From: Ceratopteris richardii | Taxonomy: Eukaryota; Streptophyta; Polypodiopsida; Polypodiales; Pteridaceae | Direction: 5' to 3' | DNA: 64,000 bases | Assembly: GCA_020310875.1 (NCBI GenBank) | Contig: CM035414.1 | Coordinates: 197,507,141 to 197,571,140 of the forward strand | Shown here: positions 1 to 11,978 of the stretch, piece by piece | Layout of the letters: every line of letters starts with the position of its first letter | How positions within the stretch are numbered: the first letter of the stretch is position 1 | Translations under genes and position numbers: made by a program | Notes under the pieces: model-generated | Told to the model about the DNA's origin: nothing | Databases searched by the model: none | What the model saw: the letters and a program-made list of their open reading frames with translations, nothing else

Positions 1-2028
1 GGATATGTACTCACTTTGAGACAAGTATATGCATCTTTTACTCCTATCACGAGTAATGCGCATGCCAAGAATATGTTTGGCATCCCCCAAATCCTTCATA
101 TCAAATGTCTGACTCAACTTCTTTTTGAGAATTGACAAATCATAAGAGGACTTCCCAGCAATCAACATATCATCGACGTAAAGTATCAAGCATATCAAGC
201 TGCCATCAGAACATCTCTTTGTGTAGAGACAATGATCCTCATTGCTCCGAGAATAGCCTTGGGACTTCATAAAAGCATCAAACTTTTGGTACCATTGTCT
301 AGGAGACTGTTTAAGTCCATACAAGCTCTTCTTGAGCTTACAAACTAGACTTTCCTTGCCAGGAACTACATAACCCTCTGGTTGTTCCATATAGATCTCA
401 TCTGTAAGATCTCCATGCAAGAAAGCTGTTTTCACATCCATTTGGACTAGCTCTAAGTCCTCCATTGCAACGAATCCAAGCAACATGCGCAAAGTAGTCA
501 TCTTGACCACTGGGGAGAAGATTTCCTCAAAATCAACACCATGTTGTTGCTTAAAACCCTTTGCAACAAGTCGTGCTTTATATTTTGGAGAAGCACCATC
601 TAATGTGAATTTCAGCTTATATACCCATTTACATGGTAAAGCTTTCCTTCCCTTTGGCAAAAGTACTAAGTCCCAAGTACCATTCTTGTGAATAGAATCC
701 AACTCACTCTTCATGGCACGCTCCCACTTGACATGATCCTCTGTCTGCATAGCCTCTTTGTAGCAAGAGGGCTCACCGGCATCTGTTAGCATAACAAAAT
801 CTAAACCTGGAACATATCTATCAGGTGGATATGAGACACGTGCAGAACGTCTCAATGGTTGCTGAACAGGAACATGTGCAGACTGATCTGAATGGACATT
901 CTCTTGAACATCCCTATGTGCAGCATTTTTATGCATGCTAACCGGAGGACTAGTATCCTCAAACACCACTCTTCTCACTTCAACCTCCTTAATCGGCTGT
1001 TTATGCATCTTAGACTCATTAAAAATGACATCACTACTTCTGATCACTGACCGTGTTTCAGGATCCCATAAGCGATATCCAAATTGTCCTTCTCGACCAT
1101 ATCCAAGAAAAATGCATTTCTTTGACTTATGGTCCAACTTCTGTCTAAGATTCTTGGGTATATGAACATATGCTTCACACCCAAAAACTCGAAGATGATC
1201 ATAATATGGTGGTTTCCCTGTCCATAACTCTTGTGCCACTTTCAGACCTTTGGCAGTACTAGGTGAAAGGTTAATCACATGAACTGCAGTCAATACTGCT
1301 TCTGCCCAAAAACCTTGTGAGAGGTTTGCATGATGCAACATAGAGACTACTCTATCTTGAATAGTTCTATTCATCCTCTCAGCTACACCATTCTGTACTG
1401 GGGTATAAGGAGCTGTAAACTCTCTACGAATCCCTCTACACTGACAGAAAAGGCTGAATTCATGTGAGGTATACTCACCCCCATTATCTGAACGTAAAGC
1501 CTTAAGCTTAGTTCCTTTTTCAGTCTCAACTGAAGCAAGCCATTTTCTGAAAGTAGGGAATACATCATCCTTCGATTTGATAGGATATACCCAGACTTTT
1601 CTAGTAGCATCATCTATGAAAGTAACAAAGTAAAGAGAACCACCTAAGGACCTAGTGGGCATAGGACCACACACATCTGTATGAACAAGATCTAAAGGCT
1701 GAATTGAAGAGTCAATGTGCGTTTTATGCACATTTCTGGTTTGCTTTCCATATTGACAATGCTCACAAAATGAAAAATCAGAGAAAGATAACACAGGTAA
1801 GTAGCCAGAACGAGAAAGATTTTCCATTCCACTACGAGATATATGGCCCAAACGACCATGCCAAATACAAGCCATAGGCTGTTCAGTAACAGCTAACAAG
1901 TGTTCTTTCTGTGATACAAATAAAGGGTAAAGTGAGCCAACTTTCCTTCCTTTTGCAATAACCATATTGCCCTTTGATATACGAAAGGACTGAGCATAGA
2001 AGACCACCTTGTAACCAAGGTCATCAAG
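1..2028 (-). CDS. pol: copia A pol: integrase and reverse transcriptase (3' end outside window)
   Basis: I read the minus strand in the gag frame from 2028 to 1 and found no in-frame stop, so all 676 codons are open and run off the window. In order they give the GAG-pre-integrase zinc region (HGRLGHI and FCEHCQYGK), the integrase core with the RSDNGGEYTS segment near 1480, the integrase C-terminal region, and the copia reverse transcriptase. Visible RT landmarks are KARLVAKGF, the MDVKTAFLHGDL block and the catalytic YVDDML near 175. Integrase inserts the cDNA and RT copies the element RNA in cytoplasmic particles. Because the ORF has no stop inside the window it is easy to miss. Only the TAA at 2029-2031 separates it from gag. 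Confidence 0.9.
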
Positions 2029-3267
2029 TTAACCAACTGACATCAAACTGCGTGATAACTGAGGTACATGGCGTACATTATGCATAGTAAATTTTGAACC
2101 GTCAATGAACTGCACAACCACATCTCCAATCCCCACAACATCACACTGGTAAGAGTCACCAAGTCTCACGGTACCAAGAGACTTTGCTGCATAATTAGAG
2201 AACCATTCTCTATGTGGTGTCACATGGAAAGAAGCACCAGAATCTAGCAGCCAGGTGTGGGAAAGAGAATCAGCCATAAGTGCCTCAGATGGCACAGTAC
2301 TATCAAGTGTCAACACATCAGCATCATCAGAAATAGCATTAATTTCTTCAATCTTCACAGTCGAAGTAGATGGTGCAGGTAACTGTTTAACATGCCCATC
2401 AACATTCTGTCCTTTACCTTTAGCATTCTTTAATGCATAACAGTCTTTCTTCATGTGTCCTTTCTTATGACAATAATGGCATTCAATATCCCTCTTCCTT
2501 GATTTACTTCTGTTCTTATTCCGTTGACCATTCTTTTCCTTGTTCTTGCTCCTGCCACGTTGTTGATTCTTTCCTTGGTAAGAATCACGAACATTATATG
2601 CATCTCCACTCTGAGTGCCAACCATAGATTTTCTACGAATCTCCTCACTCAAGAGTGCTCCACATATGTCATCATAGACGAGTTTACCACCTGGTGCACT
2701 ATTGCTAATAGCTGTGCAAAATGTATCCCATGATGATGGCAGGGTGCATAACAACAATACTGCTTTCATTTCATTGTCCATATCCATTTTCTGAGCCTGT
2801 AACTGGGAGAATATGGCATCAAACTCATTTAGATGAGCAGCAACACTATCTGTGTCCTTCATACGAAGGTCGTATAATTTTCTCATCAGATATACTTTAT
2901 TTGATGCCGTCTCTTTTTCATATGTATTGCATAACTTCTTCCAAAGCTCCTCGGCACTTTCACAGTCTAATACTGTAAAGTAAACATTATCTGCTAGGTG
3001 CAAGCGAATGGTAGACCTGGCCATTTCATCTAACTCATCCCAATCATCTTCATCCATGTCAGCAGGCTTCTTTGAAATCCCATTTACTGGCTTCCATTGC
3101 CTTCTTTGAATCAGCACATCTTTAATCTGATTCTTCCATAGAGCAAAGTTTGTGCCATCAAATTTTCGGATCTCAAAATGGTCTTTGCCCTGCAAGTTAT
3201 AGCTCCTCCTCGGAACGCTAGCACTAGACCCTGATCCACCGGATGTGCCTGAGACCTCTGATGCCAT
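2029..3267 (-). CDS. gag: copia A gag plus start of protease (412 codons, ends at a premature TAA)
   Basis: This encodes the capsid-forming Gag and the start of the aspartic protease of a copia polyprotein. After a Ser/Gly-rich N-terminus comes a Gag core of the UBN2 type (about residues 30-220, with WKNQIKDVL and a later MRKLYDLRM segment). A basic linker and one CCHC zinc knuckle (CHYCHKKGHMKKDC, about residue 260) follow, then the protease active-site segment LLDSGASFHVT (about residue 340). The frame stops at 2029-2031 in a segment ending LMSVG. The same frame stays open beyond the stop and continues LDDLGYKVVF, so the stop most simply replaces a glutamine codon (CAA to TAA). The ATG at 3267 is the first in frame and fits the family's usual Gag length. 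Confidence 0.88.
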   Translation of the reverse strand: MASEVSGTSGGSGSSASVPRRSYNLQGKDHFEIRKFDGTNFALWKNQIKDVLIQRRQWKPVNGISKKPADMDEDDWDELDEMARSTIRLHLADNVYFTVLDCESAEELWKKLCNTYEKETASNKVYLMRKLYDLRMKDTDSVAAHLNEFDAIFSQLQAQKMDMDNEMKAVLLLCTLPSSWDTFCTAISNSAPGGKLVYDDICGALLSEEIRRKSMVGTQSGDAYNVRDSYQGKNQQRGRSKNKEKNGQRNKNRSKSRKRDIECHYCHKKGHMKKDCYALKNAKGKGQNVDGHVKQLPAPSTSTVKIEEINAISDDADVLTLDSTVPSEALMADSLSHTWLLDSGASFHVTPHREWFSNYAAKSLGTVRLGDSYQCDVVGIGDVVVQFIDGSKFTMHNVRHVPQLSRSLMSVG

Positions 3268-4187
3268 GATCGTAGAGAACTGAATAGAATGATAATGGAG
3301 CTAGAAGAGTCCAAACACCAACAAATAAGTGTATCAAGGAGTAAATCGACCACTATATAGTTGACTAAACCAGAAATCTGGAAAAATTTTGCCAGAGTAT
3401 CCTCTGCAAAATTAGCATATGACCAGTGTCAAAGTATCATAAAACTGCAAGTACTAACATGTCTACCTGCATAGTGAATCACTGACTCCACTGCATATAA
3501 TCAGTTACCCAATAGAAGCCAACTAGGCTTATCGAGCACCTATGAACAACTATCATACATCTCTTATGGCGAGGCTGGGTAAGTCTTCCACCTGCATCAC
3601 CGAAGAGACCCCGACATCTGGGTGTCTCCCAGTTAAGAAAACCTCACCACGACCCTCTTTATCAAACGTAAAAGGCTTTATGCAAAGAACGTAACCGCTA
3701 TATCAATGCCCACATGGACGTACATAAGCGGTATCCACAGAAGCGTACATGGTGTGTATGTGCTCAATATATGCAGTAAAATGACACTGAAAGGCTGAAT
3801 ACACAGCCCAAAAAAACTAGCCAATAACACCTGCAAGTGTCTGTCAACTCTGATGTTTTAGGCTTTAAAAACCTGCATAAATTTGCAGCGACTGCTCCCA
3901 CCAAAACTGAAAGCCCCTCGAGAAACCTGTAGTTTTACGAGTGTGGCTGAAAATACAGCCCCAAAGGTTGATATTTATTGTCTGAGAAGTACAAGGAACA
4001 CTCTTCTTGATGTTCTTGGACCTGTGTGAAGAGAACTACGTGCGAAAGTACTCCAAAATGGCTCCAAAAACACCCCAAAATTGCTTCAGAAATAGGCTTT
4101 AAAAGCAAAAATGAAGCTTTGAGGGACCAAAACTTGTTCAAGGTAATGCCAACCTTAGTCTTTCCCCTTCTTCAAACACCACAAGAG

Positions 4188-4455
4188 TGTAGCTTAGTGG
4201 CAAGAGATTGCCGCGGTTAAGCGAGCTCTGGGGGGAACAGTACTGGGATGGGTGACCTCCCGGGAAGTACCGGGAACCTCTATATTCCTTGATCGTTGAG
4301 GTCCTCCCTCGCGCGCAGCCAACGGCGCCAACGGTGACTTCGGTGACTCGGATGACAAGGTATGCCAAGGTCTATGCCTTGGTCGCCGCCTTAGTCGCCG
4401 CCTGGGGGGGGGGGGTGCTCGCTTCGCTGGCACAAAAGGTACAAAGCTTTTTGCC
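4188..4455 (+). repeat. 5S rRNA-like, SINE-like GC-rich segment in the copia A leader
   Basis: Bases 4213-4278 resemble the 3' half of plant 5S rRNA. A GGTTAAGCGAGCTCTGG stretch matches box A, GGATGG matches the intermediate element, and GGGTGACCTCCCGGGAAGT matches box C, so all three parts of the internal Pol III promoter are recognisable. Just upstream, TAGCTTAGTGG (4190-4200) resembles a tRNA A box. The following 170 bp are GC-rich, unlike the surrounding AT-rich DNA, and end in a short T run. It lies antisense to copia A between its primer site and gag. A 5S-headed SINE or a 5S fragment captured by the retrotransposon both fit. I could not identify target duplications. Confidence 0.6.
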
Positions 4456-4462
4456 TCGAACT

Positions 4463-4474
4463 GCTCTGATACCA
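4463..4474 (-). other. primer binding site of copia A (initiator tRNA-Met type)
   Basis: The minus strand reads TGGTATCAGAGC, the complement of the 3' end of plant initiator tRNA-Met used by most Ty1/copia elements. It sits next to the LTR end. Confidence 0.85.
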
Positions 4475-4475
4475 G

Positions 4476-4773
4476 TGAAGTAATTCGATGGCGTGCACCA
4501 CACTGGACTCTCCTTCTCGAGAGCTCCACGACGATATGCTCAAAGTAGAAAACCGAGCTCTGGTCGCCACACACAGTAATACGCACAGATGTTGTAGAAT
4601 ACGCAGAAAACGCAGTACACAGGGAGCACGAAGACAGACTTCTTAGGTTTTTTACAAATGCGGTCGAACTTACAGTCTGTGACTGACCAGGCCACTATAT
4701 GTTTTATTAAAGAACATATACAAAGAAGTGTCCGGTGGCCATTTGGCCTTTCATATGGACACTAACGGTAACA
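4476..4773 (-). repeat. 5' LTR of copia A (298 bp)
   Basis: On the minus strand it begins TGTTACCG and ends ACTTCA, giving the usual TG...CA ends, and the primer binding site follows one base later. An AATAAA-like signal lies inside (minus strand, near 4710). The partner LTR is outside the window, so the boundaries rest on the termini, the primer site and the change of sequence at 4774. Confidence 0.75.
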
Positions 4774-5950
4774 TATATACTTTCTCCCATCCATCCATAG
4801 CTATCGCACCTCTTTTTCCCTCTTCCAAAATGGGAATTTCATAGATTCAAGTGCTGAAATTTTTTGTCAAACAATGATGGAAGGGGGTTTTGTGAAGCTT
4901 CAAACTCCCATCATACTGAGATAATCTTTGAATTTCTTGATTGAATATGAAATTCCATACACTGTACTATATGTGTGCATGGATTTTTCCATAAATCCAT
5001 GAAAAATCCCGCTTCATTTCCCCTTCCGAAATGGCTACTTATAAAAAATAGCCCCTAAAATTTAAGTGATGATAATGAGAGTAGGCTATTTTGGAGGTGC
5101 TTAAAAATTTTTCTTTCTCATAATTTGAAAGGATCATTAAGTCTAGATGAGAGTATATGCTCCAGACTCTCCATACAGATGATTTCCCTCCAAAAATGTG
5201 GCCCCTAAAGCCTTCGTAGCTTCTCACAAATGTAGACCCTTTTAAAAATAAAATTGTAATACCTGTGTTTAACATGAAGCTCCATGCCCAATCAATTTGG
5301 AGCCAAGTCATCGGACATTTCATGAAAAGGATGTTCTTTGTTCATGGACTCTTCATATGAAGCTAGTCATCCCATCTACTTCTCACTGTCCATGCTTATG
5401 TGGTTCCTTAACTGTTGCAGCTCAGCATATATATAATCTGCCACAATTACTTTACATGAAGGGTAATCGGCAACGTGGAAGAGTAATCGGCAGCGTGGAT
5501 AACTCATCTTCCTCTTCTCCATAGATCATGGGGAGAAGTTGACGGGCACCAATCCTCTCAGCAATCAAACATTGATCATATATTGTGAACAACGATCAAA
5601 GGGGATTGTGTAGTCATGGCGTCTTGGCTAAGACATCAAGCTCTCTTCCATGTGGCGCACACAGAGAACCATAGTGATTGATGTTGCTCTGATACCAATA
5701 TGGCGTATAAAACTTATCTTTTGCTGTTGAAGCTCATGATGAGCTCACGCTACACACAGAGTTTGGCTATTCTTCTTCCACCCGATCGCCGAGCCCTTAA
5801 CATTATTATCTCTCTTATGCTAGACTCATAAAACTCTCTCTCTATCTACCATAATAAAATAGAAGTGCATCCTTGTGATGCCATGTGGCAATCAGTGCCA
5901 CCTCACCCCAAGAGGTGTTCTCACACAACCTCTAAGATATGATAGTAAGT
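4774..5950 (-). mobile_element. LTR family E relic (minus strand), left side replaced by copia A
   Basis: Bases 4774-5060 are an inverted, diverged copy of 34500-34960; both contain a GATGGATGG stretch beside a run of TATA. At 5686-5697 the minus strand reads TGGTATCAGAGC, a primer binding site. DNA to its right resembles the LTR at 33600-34020, sharing for example a GAGGTGGCACT block near 5900 on the minus strand. No coding frame survives. The right boundary is approximate because a pyrimidine tract and copia B1 follow. Confidence 0.5.
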
Positions 5951-6335
5951 CAAAGGTTGTCTGTTCTTTTGTGTGTGCATGTATGTGTGTGAGTTACTGC
6001 TTGAATTTGATGCCCAAAATGGGCATCAAAGGGGGGTTTGGGCATCAAACGACTCTCTCTCTCTCTTTGTGTTTCTAAAAGATGGTATCTGCATAGGACT
6101 ACGTATATCACTATGTACAAGCTGAAAATTCTAAGTAACTCAAAGTAAACCATCTTTTGGGTAGGATGAAAGCTATATTTTGCCCAAAATATAGCTTGCA
6201 CAAACATGTTTATCAGGTACCTCAAGTTTGGGCAAAGAGGAAACCATTTCAGATTTCTACAGTTGTAGCAAACTAGCAAATTTCATATGATCAAAGTGTG
6301 CATGCCAAAGCTTTGCATCTGATATAGCCTAAGAA

Positions 6336-7700
6336 TCATGTATTGCATGTTGAATCATTCCCAGATTTCTCATAATCTATGAGCTGATATAGCCCATGAC
6401 ATACAATACTAGAAGCAATAATTACGTCTCCATTTAATAGATCATGAACTATACATCTATGATCAACAAATTTCACAACCAAACCAATCTTGCCTAATGC
6501 TAGAACTGATAACAAACTTTTCTTGATCCTTGGCACAAATAAAGCATCCAAAAAACTGAAAGAAATACCATCACCAGTAGTTAGAATGATCTTACCGATT
6601 CCCATAAGAGCATGAGAGGATTTATTAGTGCATGTGATAGTATTTTCCATAGGGGAAAGCTCAAGTGAAGTGAAGAAACTAAGCTAGGAGGTAATATGTT
6701 TGGTTGCCCTACTATCAAAATACCAAACATCTGAGTCTACTACAGACTCAGATGTGCAAACAGTAGTAAGTGCCCATTTTTCATTCAGCACAAGATTTGC
6801 AGACTCTATTTTTGGTATGGAGGCCGATACAACAACCATACTAGCCTCTTTTTTCTTTGCCTCTTTTATAGCCAGTTTTGGATAGTTCTTTGTGATATGA
6901 TCATTTCCCTTATAGTACTTGCAAAAGAATATCTGCTTTTTTGATTTCTTCTCGTCTTTGTCCTCCATCTTCAAATGTGTAGCATTTACAGATTTCTGCT
7001 TATTAGTACATGAGCTCCATTTATCTTTGCCCTTCTAACTAGCCAAGAAAGCTTGATCTACAATATGCATAATGGATCTCTTCTGAGACTAAGTCCTCAA
7101 ATGTCAAGGCATTTGTATTATTTTTCATCATCAAACAAAGAGTAGAAACAAAACTTTGATATGAATCACGAAGGCCATTCACAATGGTCTGTAGAAGTGA
7201 GCTATCTCGTATAACTTCATCAACAAAAATCAATTGTTCCTTTGAGTCTTTGATCTTTGTTAGAAAACTGTCCATAGAATCACCTTCATTCATATGCTCA
7301 CTCTCAAACTGTTTTCAGAGGTAAGTAATACGAGCCTCATTCTTAGCCACGTATAATGTGGCAAGTGTATCCCAAGCATCCTTACGTGTTTTTCTATCAA
7401 TGCATGTGCCTCAGCATCGTTGCCATCCCAAGGAATTTGTACTATAGTAGGTGCAGTAGAAACTACAACAGAAACAAGAGTTTGTAGAATATCACCATCT
7501 TCGATGCTATCTGCACCAACTTCAATACCTATATTTGCAAGTGAAATAGGACATTTTTCAACATCCTCCACAATATTCAATAGTCCCTTTGCAACCAATA
7601 CATGACACATCATATAAGCCCATAATAGGTAATTCGTACCATCCAAATTATCCTCAACAGCCAACATAAGAAATACATCACTACTTTCAACCATGGCCAC
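6336..7700 (-). pseudogene. copia B1 gag-protease, broken by frameshifts and stops
   Basis: The start at 7700 reads MAMVESSDVF, and the following LDGTNYLLW segment is the usual N-terminus of plant copia Gag. The frame breaks near 7290, resumes with a UBN2-like part (7293-7039), and breaks again. It resumes at 6974-6684 with a degenerate zinc knuckle in which the second Cys is Tyr (CKYYKGNDHITKNY) and a degenerate protease site (YFDSRATKHIT, where the catalytic Asp-Ser-Gly has become Asp-Ser-Arg). A last open piece (6650-6336) carries the post-protease GAG-pre-integrase region. The changed catalytic glycine and the several frameshifts show a dead copy. Confidence 0.8.
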
Positions 7701-8209
7701 TCATTAAAATACCTTGATCTAGAAAATTGACTATATCTCAAAAAGCTGAACAAAACTACCCTCTTAAGTTCTGCTAAACCTGTAGTCGACTTTGAGATGC
7801 TTATATTAGTGAACCCAAATTATATATATCTTTGACACAAAAAGACAAAATAGCTTGCATAAGCACTATGACAATGTTCTCGGACACCGAAACGAGCTCA
7901 GATCACAATTTCGGCACCACACAGTAAAGTTGTTTTGATACCCTAATCACTTTGAGTATGCTTACCAAATTTCGTGTGATTTTGAGACTATGATGGGACG
8001 AGTATTGAGGATATCCTAGATGAAGCTGTGACCTGCTCTAATACCAGTTATTGGAGTTCAAGGTCTATCTACATAAGCATGCGAACAACACACAGAAGAA
8101 GAACAAGAAGCTTGGAGCACAACACACAATACTGAATGTATTACCACTAGAATGCATAAACATAACATGCTAGGGCTATCGGCGTAGATACAATATGGGG
8201 GAAAAACAC

Positions 8210-8985
<776 letters not shown>

Positions 8986-10059
8986 TGAACCTAAACTTAT
9001 GCTAATCTAACAATCCTTAATAATTTAATGAAACTAGATACTAACTTTTCAAATAAATTTCTTTTTGAATTTTTGAACTAAAATTGTACTAATCAAACAG
9101 TCCTAGATAAATACTAACTTTCAAAATTGAAAAATTCTTTTTGAATTGAAAATCTAACAATTCCTAATATTTTAAGTTCTCCTAAAATCCTATTTAAATA
9201 TTAACAAACAAATGCAAGTTTAGAAAATATACCTGACACTTGGTGCAGAAGCTAGAGTGCATGTGAAATTTTCAAGTTACATTTGTTGAGCAATAAATGC
9301 CTAATATAAAGAATCTAAGTGCTGTGTGTGCAACCGTTTTTCTTCAAAAACTTGATGGTAAGGGTGAAGATATGAGGTTTACTACCGTGGCGGCACTCAG
9401 ACCATAATCTCAGCCCTCAACAACTAGGGAATTACAAGCTTTGCAAAATCTGCCTCTACAAGATGACCACCTCAAGCTGCCGCAACCACGTAGCGTAAAC
9501 CAAGCTAATGCATATGCAAGAAAAGAAATTTTTTTTTTCTTACCTGTCCTGCTGTGCTATTGTTTCACGTCGCGTTCAAATGTGGGAGCGATTTGTGACG
9601 ATTGGTGGATCAATTCAATCGGCTCGCTAACAGTGCACACACGGTGACTATTAAGAACAAGTATAATTTCTCATAAGGACCGTAGGACAAAGCGTTTCTA
9701 TATCTTTCTATTACCTCTAAATAGGTTGGTAAGATTAATTTCTCACTAAATACTTGATCTTTAATGCTTTCATGTATGTCTAGATTGTTTTGAGAATTTT
9801 CAATGTTTCTAGATATGGATGATGGAAAAAGATCTTCACTATTTTCTGTACTAAGTGGAACAGTAGAAATTAATGGTAAAGTTCTAGATATTCTACGATC
9901 AAATTCTCTTATAAGGAAAGTTTCTTCTAGTATCTCATCTTTAACTACCTCTTCAATTTCTTCAACTGGACTACGAAATAAAATTTCAAAGGTAGATGAA
10001 GGTAAAAAGGAACTACTTGAGGAAGCCTCTTTAGACATAAATGTTGAAAATGTAAACAG
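8986..10059. other. AT-rich intergenic DNA, no gene recognised
   Basis: Mostly AT-rich with repeated short motifs such as CTAACAATTCCTAAT. A 156-codon minus-strand frame (10080-9610) is Ser/Glu-rich and matches nothing I recognise. It could be the variable linker upstream of a copia reverse transcriptase, but no catalytic motif supports that, so it is not called as a gene. Confidence 0.5.
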
Positions 10060-10750
10060 TGTCATGGACAAGGAAACCATCTAAACCTTAGATTCCATGT
10101 CAATTTCTATATCTCATGATTGGCTTAGAGTTTGGAGAAACTAATGCTTCCATTGCGTCCGAATGTGCCAAAACCCCAAGATCGACTGTCTATTTGCTGA
10201 ATTCTGACACCCGGAGGTCCAGATTCAAGTTGATGACATCATGATGACATCATCAAGTCGCAACCGCCCTTGGGAACCGCCCTTGAAAACCTATATAAGG
10301 AAGGGTTGGCCACATTCATAATCAGTCTTGCCAATACCAGTCTTGGGAGCTCAAGGAGTCGTGACCGCCAAGTAAGTACTCTTCAAGTTCCAGTTCTAGT
10401 TCTTGTCTTGTTCCTTGTTCTAGTCTAGTTCTTGGACATCCATTCTTGTCCTATTGTAATCTCGTAGTACGAGATCCTTTCTAGTTATTTCTTGTATTCA
10501 GTTCATATTCCTGAATGGAATTCTTGTAACCGAGATATCTTGTTTCCTGCCTACGATCCCGGGTTGTGGGATCTCTTGCATCATCTCTAGTCCAGTTTTC
10601 CATACCTATCGGTCCCGGGTTGTGGGACGTCTTGTATCAGCAATGTATTCTTGTATTATTTCCCCTTCGTGGGTGTTCTTGTAATCATAAGTGTATTTCC
10701 AAAATCTTGTCTAGTGTAGTCAGAGAGCACAGTCTAATGCTCCCCTGACA
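10060..10750 (+). repeat. left LTR of the gag-only element (691 bp)
   Basis: It contains a TATA box (CCTATATAAGG, near 10291) and two copies of a CCCGGGTTGTGGGA motif. It is 10 bp longer than the right LTR, mainly because ATGATGACATC is doubled near 10230. Confidence 0.92.
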
Positions 10751-10785
10751 TTTTGGAAAGACTACATTCATCAAGACCAAGAACC

Positions 10786-11905
10786 ATGGAGATTATTAGA
10801 GAAGAATTTTTTTCTACACTTAAAGTAATTCAACAACAAGTCCAAGAGATACGAGAGAACCAACAAAGGATTCAACAACAGAGTATTCAAGATGTAATCA
10901 CAGAACTTCAGACGCAAATCCAAGAGTTGCAGATCATTGTTAGGCAATCTTCTTCAAGTACCCCCATGAAAACTAACATGAAGAAAAGTCCAAAAGTGAG
11001 CATGCCTGAGAAATTTGATGGGACGAGATCAAAGTTTCGAGGATTTGTGCAACAAGTGAAGCTATTCATAAGGATGCAACCAGATAGGTACCCAGATGAT
11101 GCTTCTCAAGTAGGACTCATAGGAACTCTATTATGTGGTCCTGCTCTTTCATGGTTTGCACCTATCCTTGAGAAGAACATGGATATTTTGCATGATTTCA
11201 AGGCCTTTATTCAAGAGTTCACATCCTCATTTGGAGATACCAATTGTTCACGTGTTGCCGAAACAAAGCTAAGGAAGCTACATCAAGGAAATAGGCCTGC
11301 ATCTACCTATGCATCGTAATTCAGACAAATCATTTGTGACTCACATGGCAGGAAGATTATTTTATCAACCAATTTGTGATTTTAAGGACCTCATGCTAAC
11401 CATGCCCAAGGTAAATACTTTGAATGAATTCATGAATCAAGCAATTGAATATGATAATTGGTTATTCGAGAGAAAGCAAGAGAAGAAGACTTCTATTAGA
11501 GATCAAGAATACAACTTTAATTCCATTCCACAGCAACATATGCTCGAGGAAACGCAACTAGAACCCATGCAATTGGATCACATCATGGTGAGACAACTTA
11601 CAACAAAGGAAAGACAATATCAAAAGGATAATGGATTATGCTTTTATTGTGGAGAGCATGATCATATGGTATTCAAATGCCCTAAGAAAAAGAAACAAGT
11701 TGGGATTAGAACTTCCACAATCACCACCCTAGATCAGAAGGTCCATCATCAGAATCAAAAGAATAATACAGTTCATCATGAGAATCATACCCTTGATTCT
11801 GTACCTCGATATACTACAAACCCTTTCCAGTTTCATCATGGATATCCATCATCATCTTGTTCCAGTACCACATATCAAGAACTCTACAAAGACCAAGAGT
11901 TATGA
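10786..11905 (+). pseudogene. gag of the gag-only LTR element, nonsense and frameshifts
   Basis: The likely start is the ATG at 10786, in good context (ACCATGG), 35 bp after the LTR. A Gln-rich coiled-coil-like N-terminus (residues 1-60) precedes a retrotransposon Gag core with MPEKFDGTRSKFRGFV and the LLCGPALSWF segment. The frame meets TAA at 11317-11319. Beyond it the Gag pattern continues in other frames: FRQIICD in the first, TWQEDYFINQF in the third, and DLMLTMPKVNTLNEF in the second. That implies at least two small indels. The last part (to 11905) has a CCHC knuckle (CFYCGEHDHMVFKC, near 11640). Gag packages element RNA into particles; this copy could not make an intact one. Confidence 0.85.
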
Positions 11906-11962
11906 AGATTCAAGTCTTAGAAGATCTCAGAGTCACATAACCGCTCGTCGTGGAACTCGTCG

Positions 11963-11978
11963 CTTGAGGGGGAGGTGA
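11963..11978 (+). other. polypurine tract of the gag-only element
   Basis: TTGAGGGGGAGGTGA directly before the right LTR is the expected second-strand primer. Confidence 0.8.

Larger units (their letters stand above)
1..4773 (-). mobile_element. Ty1/copia LTR retrotransposon A, 5' part (runs off window start)
   Basis: Read on the minus strand the order is LTR (4773-4476), primer binding site, a leader of about 1.2 kb, gag, protease, integrase and reverse transcriptase, which is the Ty1/copia order. The RNase H region and the second LTR lie outside the window. The only coding break seen is one TAA just after the protease region, so this is the best preserved autonomous-type element here. The leader is unusually long and contains a GC-rich segment with 5S rRNA similarity. 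The DNA to the right of the LTR (from 4774) belongs to another retroelement family, so element A inserted into an older element. Confidence 0.9.

Noticed and set aside
4213..4278. Functional 5S rRNA gene
   Set aside because: Only the 3' half is recognisable and it carries several changes; the 5' half is missing.
4194..4586. 130-codon minus-strand ORF rich in Arg and Pro
   Set aside because: It runs through the 5S-like GC-rich block and the LTR junction; no protein family.
9610..10080. 156-codon Ser/Glu-rich minus-strand ORF
   Set aside because: Overlaps the left LTR of the gag-only element and shows no motif; possibly copia linker but unsupported.
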